Assembly: GCA_035765635.1 (NCBI GenBank)
Contig: DASTWZ010000009.1
Coordinates: 62,001-126,000 of the forward strand
Length of the DNA: 64,000 bases
Origin: EW11 sp035765635
Lineage (GTDB): Bacteria > Verrucomicrobiota > Verrucomicrobiia > Opitutales > Opitutaceae
Reading direction: 5' to 3'
Part shown: one piece after another, positions 18,192-26,562 of the stretch
Position numbering within the stretch: position 1 is the stretch's first letter
Layout: the number at the start of each line of letters is the position of its first letter
Translations under genes and position numbers: made by a program
Notes under the pieces: generated by a model
Databases searched by the model: none
Seen by the model: only the letters and a program-made list of their open reading frames with translations
What the model was told of the DNA's origin: nothing

Positions 18192-19865
18192 ATGCCCGAT
18201 AGTCTCAATCCACCGCCTGCCTGGCTTCGCAACGCCGTCTTTTATCAGATCTATCCGCAGAGTTTCTACGACTCGAACGGCGACGGGATCGGCGACCTGC
18301 AGGGGATCATTCAGAAACTCGATTACGTGAAGTCGCTGGGCTGCGACGCGATTTGGCTCAACCCGGTTTTCGTGTCGCCGTTTCGCGACGCGGGCTACGA
18401 CGTGACCGATTTCCGAAAAGTCGATCCGCGCTATGGCACGAACGAAGACCTCGTCGCGCTTTTCGAGGCGGCGCATCGTCGCGGCTTGCGCGTGGTGCTT
18501 GACCTCGTCGCTGGTCACACATCGATCGAGCATCCCTGGTTTCAGGAATCGATGAAGGCGGAGCGCAACGACAAGACCGACCGTTATCTCTGGGTGGAAC
18601 CGGTCTGGCGCGACGCGCCGAAAGCGCTCACCACCATTCGCGGCTTCGCCGAGCGCAACGGCTCTTACGTGACCAATTTCTTTTGGTGCCAGCCGGCTCT
18701 GAATTACGGCTACGCCGATCCCAATCCGGCCAATCCTTGGGAAAAGCCGGTGGATCATCCGGCCTGCCAGGCGACGATCCGCGAGCTGCGCGAGATCATG
18801 AAATTTTGGCTCCTGCGCGGAGCGGATGGTTTTCGCGTGGACATGGCGCAGTCACTCATTCGCGGCCACGACGAGGCGAAGCGCGTCGCGGAAATCCAAC
18901 GACTCTGGCGAGGCATTCGCGCCTGGATGGATCGCGAACATCCGGAGGCAGTGCTGATTTCCGAATGGTCGTTTCCGCAGCACGCGATCGGCGCGGGTTT
19001 CCATGTGGATTTCATGCTCCACTTCGAAACGATCGCGTACAACTCGCTCTTTCGAAATCACTGCGAGGAGCTGATCACGGGGCTGCCGCGCGGAAATTCG
19101 TATTTTCATCGCGCGGCCAACGGCGACATTCGCCTGTTTCTCGACATTTTTCTGGAGCACTACCACGCGACGCGCGGCAAGGGCTATATCAGCATCCCGA
19201 CGGGAAATCACGATGTGCCGCCGCGCCTCGCCGAGGATCGCACGCCCGACGAGTTGCGCTGCGCGCTGCTGTTTCTTTTCACGCTGCCGGGCATCCCGTT
19301 CATCTACTACGGCGACGAAATCGGCATGCGCCACGCCTACGGGCTGGCGTCGCATGAAGGCGGTTATGAGCGGACGGGAGTCCGCACGCCCATGCAGTGG
19401 GACAACGCTCCGAACGCGGGCTTCTCCAGCGCGGAGGCTTCGCAACTTTATCTTCCGGTCGAAGCGAATCCGGAAGAGCGCACGGTCGCGGCGGCAGAGC
19501 AGGATAGAGACTCGGTGCTGCATTTCGTGCGCCGCCTCGTGCGGTTGCGCAAATGTTTCCCCGCGCTCGGCTCCGACGGCGATTTTCAATGCGTCTATGC
19601 CGAAGGCGGAGCGTACCCGTTTGTCTTCGAACGATCGGCTGGCGGAGAACGTTTCTGGGTGGCGGTGAATCCTTCCGGCGCCGCGCGTGAGGCGTCCTGG
19701 GAGACCGATGCAATCGGCGCCGAACGGTTGGTGGGCGAGCGCGGCACACTGACGTTCAAGAACGGTTTTGCCCGCGTGACGACGCCCGCCGGCGGCTACG
19801 GCCTGTGGCGGATTAGAACAGCGGGCGGTGCCGCAACCGGCGAGGCCGCCGCGGCGAGCGCGTGA
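18192..19865 (+). CDS. GH13 alpha-glucosidase / alpha-amylase family enzyme
   Basis: 557 residues from ATG 18192 (MPDSLNPPPAWLRNAVFYQIYPQSF). The four GH13 regions can be read: region I DLVAGHTSIEHPWF, region II GFRVDMAQ with nucleophile Asp217, region III LISEWSF with acid Glu258, and region IV TGNHDVP with stabilising Asp341. The overall plan (QIYPQSFYDSNGDGIGDLQG, then PVEANPEERTVAAAEQDRDS) matches oligo-1,6-glucosidase and alpha-glucosidase types. Region I has Gly where the family usually has Asn before His. No signal peptide, so it probably acts inside the cell on imported alpha-glucosides. It ends 34 bases before the GH95 start. Confidence 0.88.
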   Translation: MPDSLNPPPAWLRNAVFYQIYPQSFYDSNGDGIGDLQGIIQKLDYVKSLGCDAIWLNPVFVSPFRDAGYDVTDFRKVDPRYGTNEDLVALFEAAHRRGLRVVLDLVAGHTSIEHPWFQESMKAERNDKTDRYLWVEPVWRDAPKALTTIRGFAERNGSYVTNFFWCQPALNYGYADPNPANPWEKPVDHPACQATIRELREIMKFWLLRGADGFRVDMAQSLIRGHDEAKRVAEIQRLWRGIRAWMDREHPEAVLISEWSFPQHAIGAGFHVDFMLHFETIAYNSLFRNHCEELITGLPRGNSYFHRAANGDIRLFLDIFLEHYHATRGKGYISIPTGNHDVPPRLAEDRTPDELRCALLFLFTLPGIPFIYYGDEIGMRHAYGLASHEGGYERTGVRTPMQWDNAPNAGFSSAEASQLYLPVEANPEERTVAAAEQDRDSVLHFVRRLVRLRKCFPALGSDGDFQCVYAEGGAYPFVFERSAGGERFWVAVNPSGAAREASWETDAIGAERLVGERGTLTFKNGFARVTTPAGGYGLWRIRTAGGAATGEAAAASA

Positions 19866-19899
19866 GAGCCGTCGTGATGCGACATCGAACGCGAACGCA

Positions 19900-22599
19900 A
19901 TGAGCAGCAGCGAACATCATTTGTCGTTTGACCGGCCTGCCGGCGATGACTGGACGGCAGCGCTGCCGATCGGCAACGGTCGCCTCGGCGCGATGGTTTT
20001 TGGCAACGTCGAACACGAGCGCATTCCGCTGAACGAAGACTCGCTCTGGAGCGGCGGTCCGCGCGACCGCATCAATCCCGATGCGGCCGCGGCCGTGCCG
20101 GAAATTCGACGACTGTTGAGTGCCGGCCGCATCGCTGAAGCCGAAGCACTGGCGCACGCCGCACTCGCGGGAATTCCCGACAGCATGCGGTGTTACGAGC
20201 CGCTGGCCGACGTGCTGCTGGAGTTCACGCATGCGACGGTGGACGAATACATTTTTAGCCGCAAAGAGGCACAAAAGACGCAAGAAGGAGTAAGGGATGG
20301 CGGAAGGATTTCCGAGGTAGGGCGAGACCTCAGGGCGAGCCGTGACGTTGAGTCCGCGTCTGCCTCCGTCTATGAGCCATCTTTTTCCGAGGGTAGGGCG
20401 AGACCTCAGGGCGAGCCGAATGCTGAATCCGCGTCTGATTCTGTCCATCGACGTTATGCCTCCGAGGTAGGGCGAGCCGTCCCAGGCGAGCCGCAGGCGT
20501 GGCCTAACGCTAATCATGAGCCACGCGAAATCGCATCATCCGCTGTAAATTCAGCGCTGAAAAACTACCGACGTGTCCTGCACCTCGGCGACGCATTCGC
20601 TGAGGTCGCTTACGAATTTCACGGTGTGCGGTATCGGCGACGCTATTTCGCGAGCTGCGCGGATGGCGTAATTGTGGCGTTATTCGAGGCAGACGCTCCG
20701 GGCTGCATTTCGTTTCGACTTCGCATGGAACGTGGGCCGCGCGAAAGCTATTCCACGCGTTACGCGGATCGCGTGATCAGGAATCCCGAGGACGATGCGG
20801 GTCTTCTCCTCACCGGCCGCACCGGCGGCGAACCCGGCTTGAATTTCGCGCTCGGGGCGTGCGCGCGACACGACGGCGGAACCCACCGCATCATCGGCGA
20901 AACGCTGATCGTCGACGGCGCGAATTCCGCGCTGCTCATCTTTGGCGCGGCGACGAGCTTCCGCACGTCCGATCCTTCCGCCGCCGCGCGTGAAAGCTGT
21001 CGCGCCGCCTCACTCAAGCCCGCGGCTAAACTCCTCGCGGATCACGCGCAACGCTTCCGCGCCGACTACGATCGCGCCGAACTCAGTCTGGAAACAAACG
21101 CCGCGCGCGAGTCCATTTCTCCCGCGTTGTACTTCCATTACGGGCGTTACCTTCTGATGTCATCGAGCTGGCCGGGCAGTCTGCCGGCGAATCTGCAGGG
21201 CATCTGGAATCAGGATTTCTGGCCAGCCTGGGGCTCGAAATACACGCTCAACATCAACCTGCCGATGAACTACTGGCTGGCCGAGGTCGCGAACCTCGGT
21301 GCCTTTCATCAGCCGCTGTTCGATCTTCTCGAACGCCTGATCGAGTCCGGCCGACGCACAGCTCAAGCGATGTATGACTGCCGTGGATACGTCGTCCATC
21401 ACAACACGGATCTCTGGGCTGACACCTGTCCGACGGATCGCAATTCCGCCGCATCGTATTGGGTGCTGGGTGGCGCGTGGCTCGCACTGCATGGCTGGGA
21501 GCAGTTCGAGTATTCTCGCGACCCCGCCGCACTCGAGCGCGCCTACGTCGCACTCAAAGAAGCGAGTTTGTTCTTCCTCGATTTCCTTTCGGCCGACGCT
21601 AATGGCCGGCTCGTCGTTTCGCCCAGCGTTTCTCCGGAAAATAGTTATCGGTCAACTGACGGCACCTGCGCTGGCCTTTGCAGCGGCGCCAGCATGGACG
21701 CTCAAATCCTGACCGAGCTTTTTCAGGCAACGATGGAGGCGGCTCAGCGAGTGAACACCGACGCGGAATTTGCGCGCGAACTCGCGACCGCGGCAGCGCG
21801 TTTGCCGAAACCGGAGATCGGCAACGACGGAAAACTGCTGGAATGGCTTCAACCGCGTGAAGAAGTGGAGCCGCTTCATCGGCACGTGTCGCACGCCTTC
21901 GCGCTTTTCCCTGGAAGCACAATCACACCGCGGCAGACCCCCGCGCTGGCGAATGCATTGCGCCGCACGCTCGAGGCCCGCGGTGACGAGGGTAGCGGTT
22001 GGGCGTTGGCGTGGAAGGCCTGTCTCTGGGCGCGGCTCGGCGACGGCGACCGCGCACACGCGTTGTTGAAAAACTTGCTGGCGCCTGCGTCGCCGCCATC
22101 GGCAGCGAACGCCCACGATGCGACCACCGGGAGCGCCGGTTCGTACGCGAATCTGTTTTGCGCTCATCCGCCGTTTCAGATCGACGGCAACTTTGGCGGT
22201 GCCCGAGCCATCGCCGAGATGCTGATGCAGAGTCACGAATCCGAACTGGATCCCATTAACGGCGAACGGCTCCCAATCGTGCGCCTGCTGCCGGCGCTGC
22301 CTTCGCACTGGCGAGGCGGTCGAGTGCGGGGCTGGCGCACGCGAGGCGGGTTCACGATCGATTTTGGTTGGCGCGAAGGTGTGCTGCGCGATGTGCGTCT
22401 CACTTCGGAACGCGGCGGGAGCTGTTTCCTCGAGGTGGATGACCTGCTGTCGCGACGAGTTGCAGGCCTGCGCCGGAAAATCGAGCTACCGCCCGGCAGC
22501 GTTTTCACCTGGGGCGATATCGCTGAAGTTGACGGTGGTTCGGGCGAGGCAGCGGCTGCAAAACGAAGCGCGGCGGACACGGAGTTTTTCAGAGCATGA
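19900..22599 (+). CDS. GH95 alpha-L-fucosidase carrying a repeat-derived insert
   Basis: 899 residues from ATG 19900. The N-terminal domain starts WTAALPIGNGRLGAMVFG and the (alpha/alpha)6 barrel has Asn451 and Asn453 in NINLPMNYW, Glu580 in VSPENSYR and Asp762 in QIDGNFGG. These align with the catalytic Asn, Glu and Asp known for the GH95 1,2-alpha-L-fucosidase of Bifidobacterium. Residues about 113-216 are foreign to the family: they are a repeat A fragment and three repeat D copies read in frame, splitting the N-terminal beta domain between PLADVLLEF and YRRVLHLG. The catalytic barrel is intact, so the protein may still work. It releases terminal fucose. The stop overlaps the transporter start. 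Confidence 0.9.
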   Translation: MSSSEHHLSFDRPAGDDWTAALPIGNGRLGAMVFGNVEHERIPLNEDSLWSGGPRDRINPDAAAAVPEIRRLLSAGRIAEAEALAHAALAGIPDSMRCYEPLADVLLEFTHATVDEYIFSRKEAQKTQEGVRDGGRISEVGRDLRASRDVESASASVYEPSFSEGRARPQGEPNAESASDSVHRRYASEVGRAVPGEPQAWPNANHEPREIASSAVNSALKNYRRVLHLGDAFAEVAYEFHGVRYRRRYFASCADGVIVALFEADAPGCISFRLRMERGPRESYSTRYADRVIRNPEDDAGLLLTGRTGGEPGLNFALGACARHDGGTHRIIGETLIVDGANSALLIFGAATSFRTSDPSAAARESCRAASLKPAAKLLADHAQRFRADYDRAELSLETNAARESISPALYFHYGRYLLMSSSWPGSLPANLQGIWNQDFWPAWGSKYTLNINLPMNYWLAEVANLGAFHQPLFDLLERLIESGRRTAQAMYDCRGYVVHHNTDLWADTCPTDRNSAASYWVLGGAWLALHGWEQFEYSRDPAALERAYVALKEASLFFLDFLSADANGRLVVSPSVSPENSYRSTDGTCAGLCSGASMDAQILTELFQATMEAAQRVNTDAEFARELATAAARLPKPEIGNDGKLLEWLQPREEVEPLHRHVSHAFALFPGSTITPRQTPALANALRRTLEARGDEGSGWALAWKACLWARLGDGDRAHALLKNLLAPASPPSAANAHDATTGSAGSYANLFCAHPPFQIDGNFGGARAIAEMLMQSHESELDPINGERLPIVRLLPALPSHWRGGRVRGWRTRGGFTIDFGWREGVLRDVRLTSERGGSCFLEVDDLLSRRVAGLRRKIELPPGSVFTWGDIAEVDGGSGEAAAAKRSAADTEFFRA
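20251..20295. repeat. Repeat A fragment inside the GH95 gene
   Basis: The stretch tttagccgcaaagaggcac followed by aaaagacgcaagaagg is the left arm of repeat A. No matching right arm is present nearby. It is read in frame as IFSRKEAQKTQEG at residues 118-130 of the fucosidase. Confidence 0.8.
20311..20492. repeat. Repeat D: three tandem-like copies inside the GH95 gene
   Basis: Copies of tccgaggtagggcgagacct with the tail cagggcgagcc lie at 20311-20342, 20386-20418 and 20461-20492. Spacers share wording such as gagtccgcgtctg / gaatccgcgtctg. The third copy has gagccgtcccaggcgagccg instead. Each unit is about 75 bases (25 codons), so the frame is kept. Together with the repeat A fragment they explain the insert of about 100 residues. 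Confidence 0.8.
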
Positions 22600-24653
22600 A
22601 CCTTTCGACGCTAGATATTGTGGTGGTGGCGGTCCCGCTCGTCGCGGTGATCGCGGTCTCGATTTTTTTGCGACGCTATATGCGAAGCGTCGCAGATTTT
22701 CTCGCGGCGAGCCGGTGCGCGGGGCGCTACCTGATCAGCACAGCGCTGGCCGAAACCGGCTCGAGCGTGATGCTGATGATCACGGCGCTCGAGGTGTTTT
22801 CGAAAACGGGGTTCTCGCTGAATTTCTGGAGCACGGCGCGCGATATTTTTTATTTCGCGATGTCGATTTTCGGACTGATCGTCTTCCGTTTTCGCGAGAC
22901 GAGGGCGCTCACGTTTCACCAGTTTTTCGAGCTGCGTTACAGCCGGGGCGTGCGCGTGCTCTCCAGTTTTCTCGCGGTGTTTTCCGGGATTTTGAATTTC
23001 GGAATTCAGCCCGCGGTCGGCGCGCGGTTCTTCGTCTATTTCTGCGGACTGCCAAACCACGTGACGCTCGGCTCGATGACGCTGCCGACGTACGCCGCCG
23101 TGATGGCGGTGCTGATGGCGATCTCGCTCTATTTCGCGCTCTCCGGCGGGCAGATCAGCGTAATGGTCACGGATGCGATCGAGGGCGTGATCTCGGCGTT
23201 TTTCTATCTGGCGATCGCGGCATTCATTCTCTGCACGATTTCGGTTTCCGAGATGCGCGAGGCGCTCACGTCGAATGGTCCGGGGAAATCGTTTCTCGAT
23301 CCTTTCGACATCGGCAACCGCACCGATTTCAACGGCACCTACATTTTGCTCAGCATGATCTTGAGCGCGTATTATTATCGAGGCACGGCCTGGCAGCAGG
23401 GTTTTGCGGCGGCGGCGAAGAGCGCGCACGAAGGGCGGATGGCGCAGATCCTCGGGACGTGGCGCGGATACAGCTACGCGGCGATGGCGGTGCTCATTTC
23501 GTTGGCGGCGTTCACCGTGCTGCATCACACCGATTTTCAGGCGCAGCGTCTCGCCGTGCAGCATGGGCTGGCGACGATCGACAACGCGCAATTGCAGACG
23601 CAAATGCAAATGCCGATGGCCCTCGGCGTTTATCTCGCGCCCGGAATCAAGGGCTGTCTTCTGGCAATCCTTCTCTTCGGCCTGCTCGCCGCGCAGGGCG
23701 TGCAGTTGCACGGCCACGGATCGACGATTCTCCAGGACGTGGTGATGCCGCTGCGCAAAAAACCGTTCGCGCCCGACCAGCACGTGCGGTGGTTGCGCCG
23801 CACGGTTTTTGGCGTGGCGGCCTTCGCGTTCGTTTTCAGCATTCTCTTCAAGCCGGTGGATTATCTGGCGATGATCGTGTCTCTGCTCGGAGCGATTTAT
23901 CTCAGCGGCATCGGGCTCGTGGTCTGGGGTGGGTTGTACTGGAAGCGCGGCACGAATGCGGGCGCCTGGACGGCCCTGACCGTCGGCGCGACGCTCGGCA
24001 TTTCGTTCAACCTGATGCAGCAGTTTTGGCCCGCGTTGGATCGCTTCCTGGTTCACGCTCTTCCGAGCGGACCGATCGCGAGCTATCTCGCGCGCTTTCC
24101 AGAACGTTGTCCCTTCAACGGCGTAATCTTGTCGGCTTTCACCGCGCTGATCGCGGGCACCGGCTACGTCGTGGTGTCTCTGCTAACCTGCCGGGAGCCC
24201 TTCAATCTCGAGAAGATGTTGCACCGTGGAAAATATCGCCTCGAAGAAGACGTGCGGCCTGAGACGCCGGTGCGTCGGAGCTGGCTGACGCGTCTGCTCG
24301 ACATCGATCACCATTTCACGCGCAGCGACAAAGCGCTGACCATCGGCGTGGCGGTGTGGGCGGTGTTGTTGAACGTGACGGCGCTCGCGGTGCTGGCGTG
24401 GACGTTGTGTGTCGGCCGCTTGTCGGAAGATTGGTGGTTCCACTACGCGATGGTCACCTCGGTGTGGATCAGCCTCGGCATGGCGGTGATCACCACGGTG
24501 TGGTTCACGATCGGCGTCGGTCGAGATTTGACGCAACTCTTCCGGCAATTGGAGACCGTGAGACGAAATGCGGTGGATGACGGGATGGTGACGTCTGGAA
24601 ATTCCGCTTCGGAAACCGACGACAAGACGCGGACCTCCGCGGCGTCCAGTTAA
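22596..24653 (+). CDS. Sodium/solute symporter (SSS family)
   Basis: 685 residues with about 13 hydrophobic segments, starting LDIVVVAVPLVAVIAVSIFL. SSS features include the segment DFLAASRCAGRYLISTALAETG after TM1 (the usual FF.A.R.....ia.s...s motif), the CNT-like DAIEGVISAFFYLAIAAFI helix and the GLLAAQGVQLHGHGSTILQDVV segment in the second half. It would import the sugar or oligosaccharide released by the upstream enzymes with a sodium ion. It starts within the GH95 stop (ATGA), so enzyme and transporter are probably translated together. It closes the plus-strand gene block and is followed by repeat C2. Confidence 0.88.
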   Translation: MNLSTLDIVVVAVPLVAVIAVSIFLRRYMRSVADFLAASRCAGRYLISTALAETGSSVMLMITALEVFSKTGFSLNFWSTARDIFYFAMSIFGLIVFRFRETRALTFHQFFELRYSRGVRVLSSFLAVFSGILNFGIQPAVGARFFVYFCGLPNHVTLGSMTLPTYAAVMAVLMAISLYFALSGGQISVMVTDAIEGVISAFFYLAIAAFILCTISVSEMREALTSNGPGKSFLDPFDIGNRTDFNGTYILLSMILSAYYYRGTAWQQGFAAAAKSAHEGRMAQILGTWRGYSYAAMAVLISLAAFTVLHHTDFQAQRLAVQHGLATIDNAQLQTQMQMPMALGVYLAPGIKGCLLAILLFGLLAAQGVQLHGHGSTILQDVVMPLRKKPFAPDQHVRWLRRTVFGVAAFAFVFSILFKPVDYLAMIVSLLGAIYLSGIGLVVWGGLYWKRGTNAGAWTALTVGATLGISFNLMQQFWPALDRFLVHALPSGPIASYLARFPERCPFNGVILSAFTALIAGTGYVVVSLLTCREPFNLEKMLHRGKYRLEEDVRPETPVRRSWLTRLLDIDHHFTRSDKALTIGVAVWAVLLNVTALAVLAWTLCVGRLSEDWWFHYAMVTSVWISLGMAVITTVWFTIGVGRDLTQLFRQLETVRRNAVDDGMVTSGNSASETDDKTRTSAASS

Positions 24654-24684
24654 GCCGCGCATCGGCGTCGCGTCGGCTAGCTCC

Positions 24685-24776
24685 AACGGAGCGCCAGCCT
24701 CCCGGCCGGCTTTCTAATCTAGCGTCCCGCGCAGCGGGACGGACTTGTCGATGGCCAGCCGGGAGGCTGGCGCTCC
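24685..24776. repeat. Repeat C, copy 2, between convergent genes
   Basis: Arms are cggagcgccagcctcccgg and ccgggaggctggcgctcc, with a central gtcccgcgcagcgggac hairpin. It has the same order as 3694-3818 but only one left arm. It lies between the convergent transporter and glycosidase genes, so a bidirectional terminator role is possible, though there is no T-tract. Confidence 0.8.
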
Positions 24777-24828
24777 ATTGGACGTCCGCCGTCCTAACGC
24801 GCAAAGTTCGACCGTGAGGGCCTGCCAT

Positions 24829-26376
24829 TCAGCTCCGAATATTCGCGCTCTCTTCTGGCAGACGCTTGATCGTCGAGCAGGTGGTGATACTTCGAGCAGG
24901 CAGGACGACTGAAATCTTATTCGCGCTTTCGTTGAGGTAAGACGCTGCTGACGGCTGCAGTTTGAAATCGGAGCGGCGAACAGCGGCCTCCGTCACCTGG
25001 TAAATCCACAGCGGTCGAGTGGGCCACGCAGCGGCGGCTCCGGACAATTCGACGACCGCTGTTACGTCCTCACTCTCCAGGTTGAGCAGAAAAATCGTGA
25101 GCTCGCCTGCAGGGCTCCGCAAAGCCGTCGCCAAAATCTTTTCGCCGCGCTTCGTGGAAATCGAGGAGCCGCTTCTGCCTTTGTTTCCGCCCAGACTTTC
25201 GATCTCGAGGATCGATGAGTGCTTCGCCGCGAAGCGCGTGATCACGCCAAAACCAAAATAGGCCGTCGATTCCGGTACGACCCTGTCGAGATATTCCCAG
25301 CGCACGGGATCCCAGGTCCGAACGAGCTGCCAGCCGCCGTCGAGATCGCCGCGGTTCGCGAAGCTCCAGCGAATCATGCCGTCGATGCCGGCATTGAGTC
25401 CGGTGAGAATTTTTTCGGCGTTGAGCAATTGCGCCGACCACGAGTGCGGGGCCTCGGATTCCGGACCACCCAAGGGAAAATTTTGGCCGCGATAATCGGC
25501 CATGAAGAAATGCCCGAATTCGCTGATGAAACGCGGCACTCCCGGCCGATCGATCGCGACGAGTTCGTCGAATTTCTTCGGCACCTCGCCCTCGTAGGCA
25601 TGAAGCGAAAGCGCGCCGATCGCCGGATCGTGCGGTTCCATCCCAGCCCAATCGAGACCGTGCGTGTCCGGCCCGGAAATCGCCAGATCGCTTAGTCCGC
25701 GTCGATCGAGTTCGGCGCGCAACGCTCGCACCGCCGGCATGATGCTGTCCGGCTTTCCGTCTGGACCCAGCCACCAGCAGCTTCCGAAACCAGGCTCGTT
25801 GCTGACGGCGATCCAGCGAATGCACGAGTATCCCTTGGTCTTGATCAGGTGCTCGAGCAGCGTGGCCAGACCATTGGCAAAATCGGCGACCGACCGCGGC
25901 GAACTTTGCAGCCGGCAAATGCCCGGATGCGAATTCCACGCGACGTCCTGCCACATCTGCGTGAAAAACACGTCCGCCGCGTTCGCCTGGCATGTATCCA
26001 GAATTGAATACAACGCCTGCATTTCCTCGTTGTGCCAACTGAACTGCTCGCGCTCGGGCTCATACATCCGTGCATCGATTTCGACGCGCACAAAGCTGAG
26101 GCCGAGCCACTCGAAATGTTCGCGAAGATCGCGCCAGGCTTCCGTCTTATGCGACGGCGGATTGCCGCCAAACGCGCTGCCTCGGCATGTGCGGTTGTCC
26201 CGCTGAATCAGATCCCCGTACCAAAATGTCGTCGGGCCAATCGCGTGCCACGAAGCACCCAAGCCCGCCGCCATCGTGTGACGAACCCGGTCCAGGTTAA
26301 CGCGTATCCGAATGGCATCGGCTACCGCTGTGCTATCGCTCGTCGAAATTTTCCCAGATCGATTTTTTGTGCCCAC
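24829..26376 (-). CDS. Clan-A glycoside hydrolase (GH5/GH30/GH39-like)
   Basis: Read from the GTG at 26376 it has 515 residues, but that codon lies inside repeat B2. The only other in-frame start is ATG 26274 (481 residues), which would cut off the strand IRIRVNLDRVRHTMAAGLGA that resembles the usual first strand of GH30-type proteins. The barrel has the acid/base Glu in WIAVSNEPGFGSCWW and the nucleophile Glu in PRFISEFGHFF, the classic NEP / E pair of clan A. A C-terminal beta domain (ATALRSPAGELTIFLLNLE) follows. The substrate is undetermined. No signal peptide is seen with either start. It is transcribed toward the transporter and away from the LacI gene. Confidence 0.78.
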   Translation of the reverse strand: MGTKNRSGKISTSDSTAVADAIRIRVNLDRVRHTMAAGLGASWHAIGPTTFWYGDLIQRDNRTCRGSAFGGNPPSHKTEAWRDLREHFEWLGLSFVRVEIDARMYEPEREQFSWHNEEMQALYSILDTCQANAADVFFTQMWQDVAWNSHPGICRLQSSPRSVADFANGLATLLEHLIKTKGYSCIRWIAVSNEPGFGSCWWLGPDGKPDSIMPAVRALRAELDRRGLSDLAISGPDTHGLDWAGMEPHDPAIGALSLHAYEGEVPKKFDELVAIDRPGVPRFISEFGHFFMADYRGQNFPLGGPESEAPHSWSAQLLNAEKILTGLNAGIDGMIRWSFANRGDLDGGWQLVRTWDPVRWEYLDRVVPESTAYFGFGVITRFAAKHSSILEIESLGGNKGRSGSSISTKRGEKILATALRSPAGELTIFLLNLESEDVTAVVELSGAAAAWPTRPLWIYQVTEAAVRRSDFKLQPSAASYLNESANKISVVLPARSITTCSTIKRLPEESANIRS

Positions 26377-26555
26377 GAATCACACGAAGCACACCAAGCC
26401 GGACCAAACAAGAATTCAAATTTCCCACGGAATACACGGAAGACACCGAAGACACGGAACTGAAACAGGCTTAAAAATTCTCCCGCCTTTCCGTGACTTC
26501 CGTGTATTCCGTGGGAAAACTTCTGTGAATCGAAATTCGTGTGATTCGTGGGCAC
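26369..26555. repeat. Repeat B, copy 2
   Basis: The left outer arm is tgcccacgaatcacacgaag and the right outer arm is cgtgtgattcgtgggcac, with inner arms cccacggaatacacgg and ccgtgtattccgtggg. It fills the space between the LacI stop and the clan-A glycosidase, and its left end supplies that gene's only upstream start codon. Confidence 0.88.
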
Positions 26556-26562
26556 AAAAAAC

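Noticed and set aside
22611..24056. Minus-strand frame of 481 codons opposite the symporter
   Set aside because: Composition is dominated by Arg, His, Glu and Gln as expected for the complement of membrane-protein codons; no homology pattern.
22364..24262. Plus-strand frame of 632 codons overlapping the fucosidase end and the symporter
   Set aside because: Out-of-frame shadow; the symporter frame has coherent membrane helices, this one has none and is Arg/Ala/Gly-rich.
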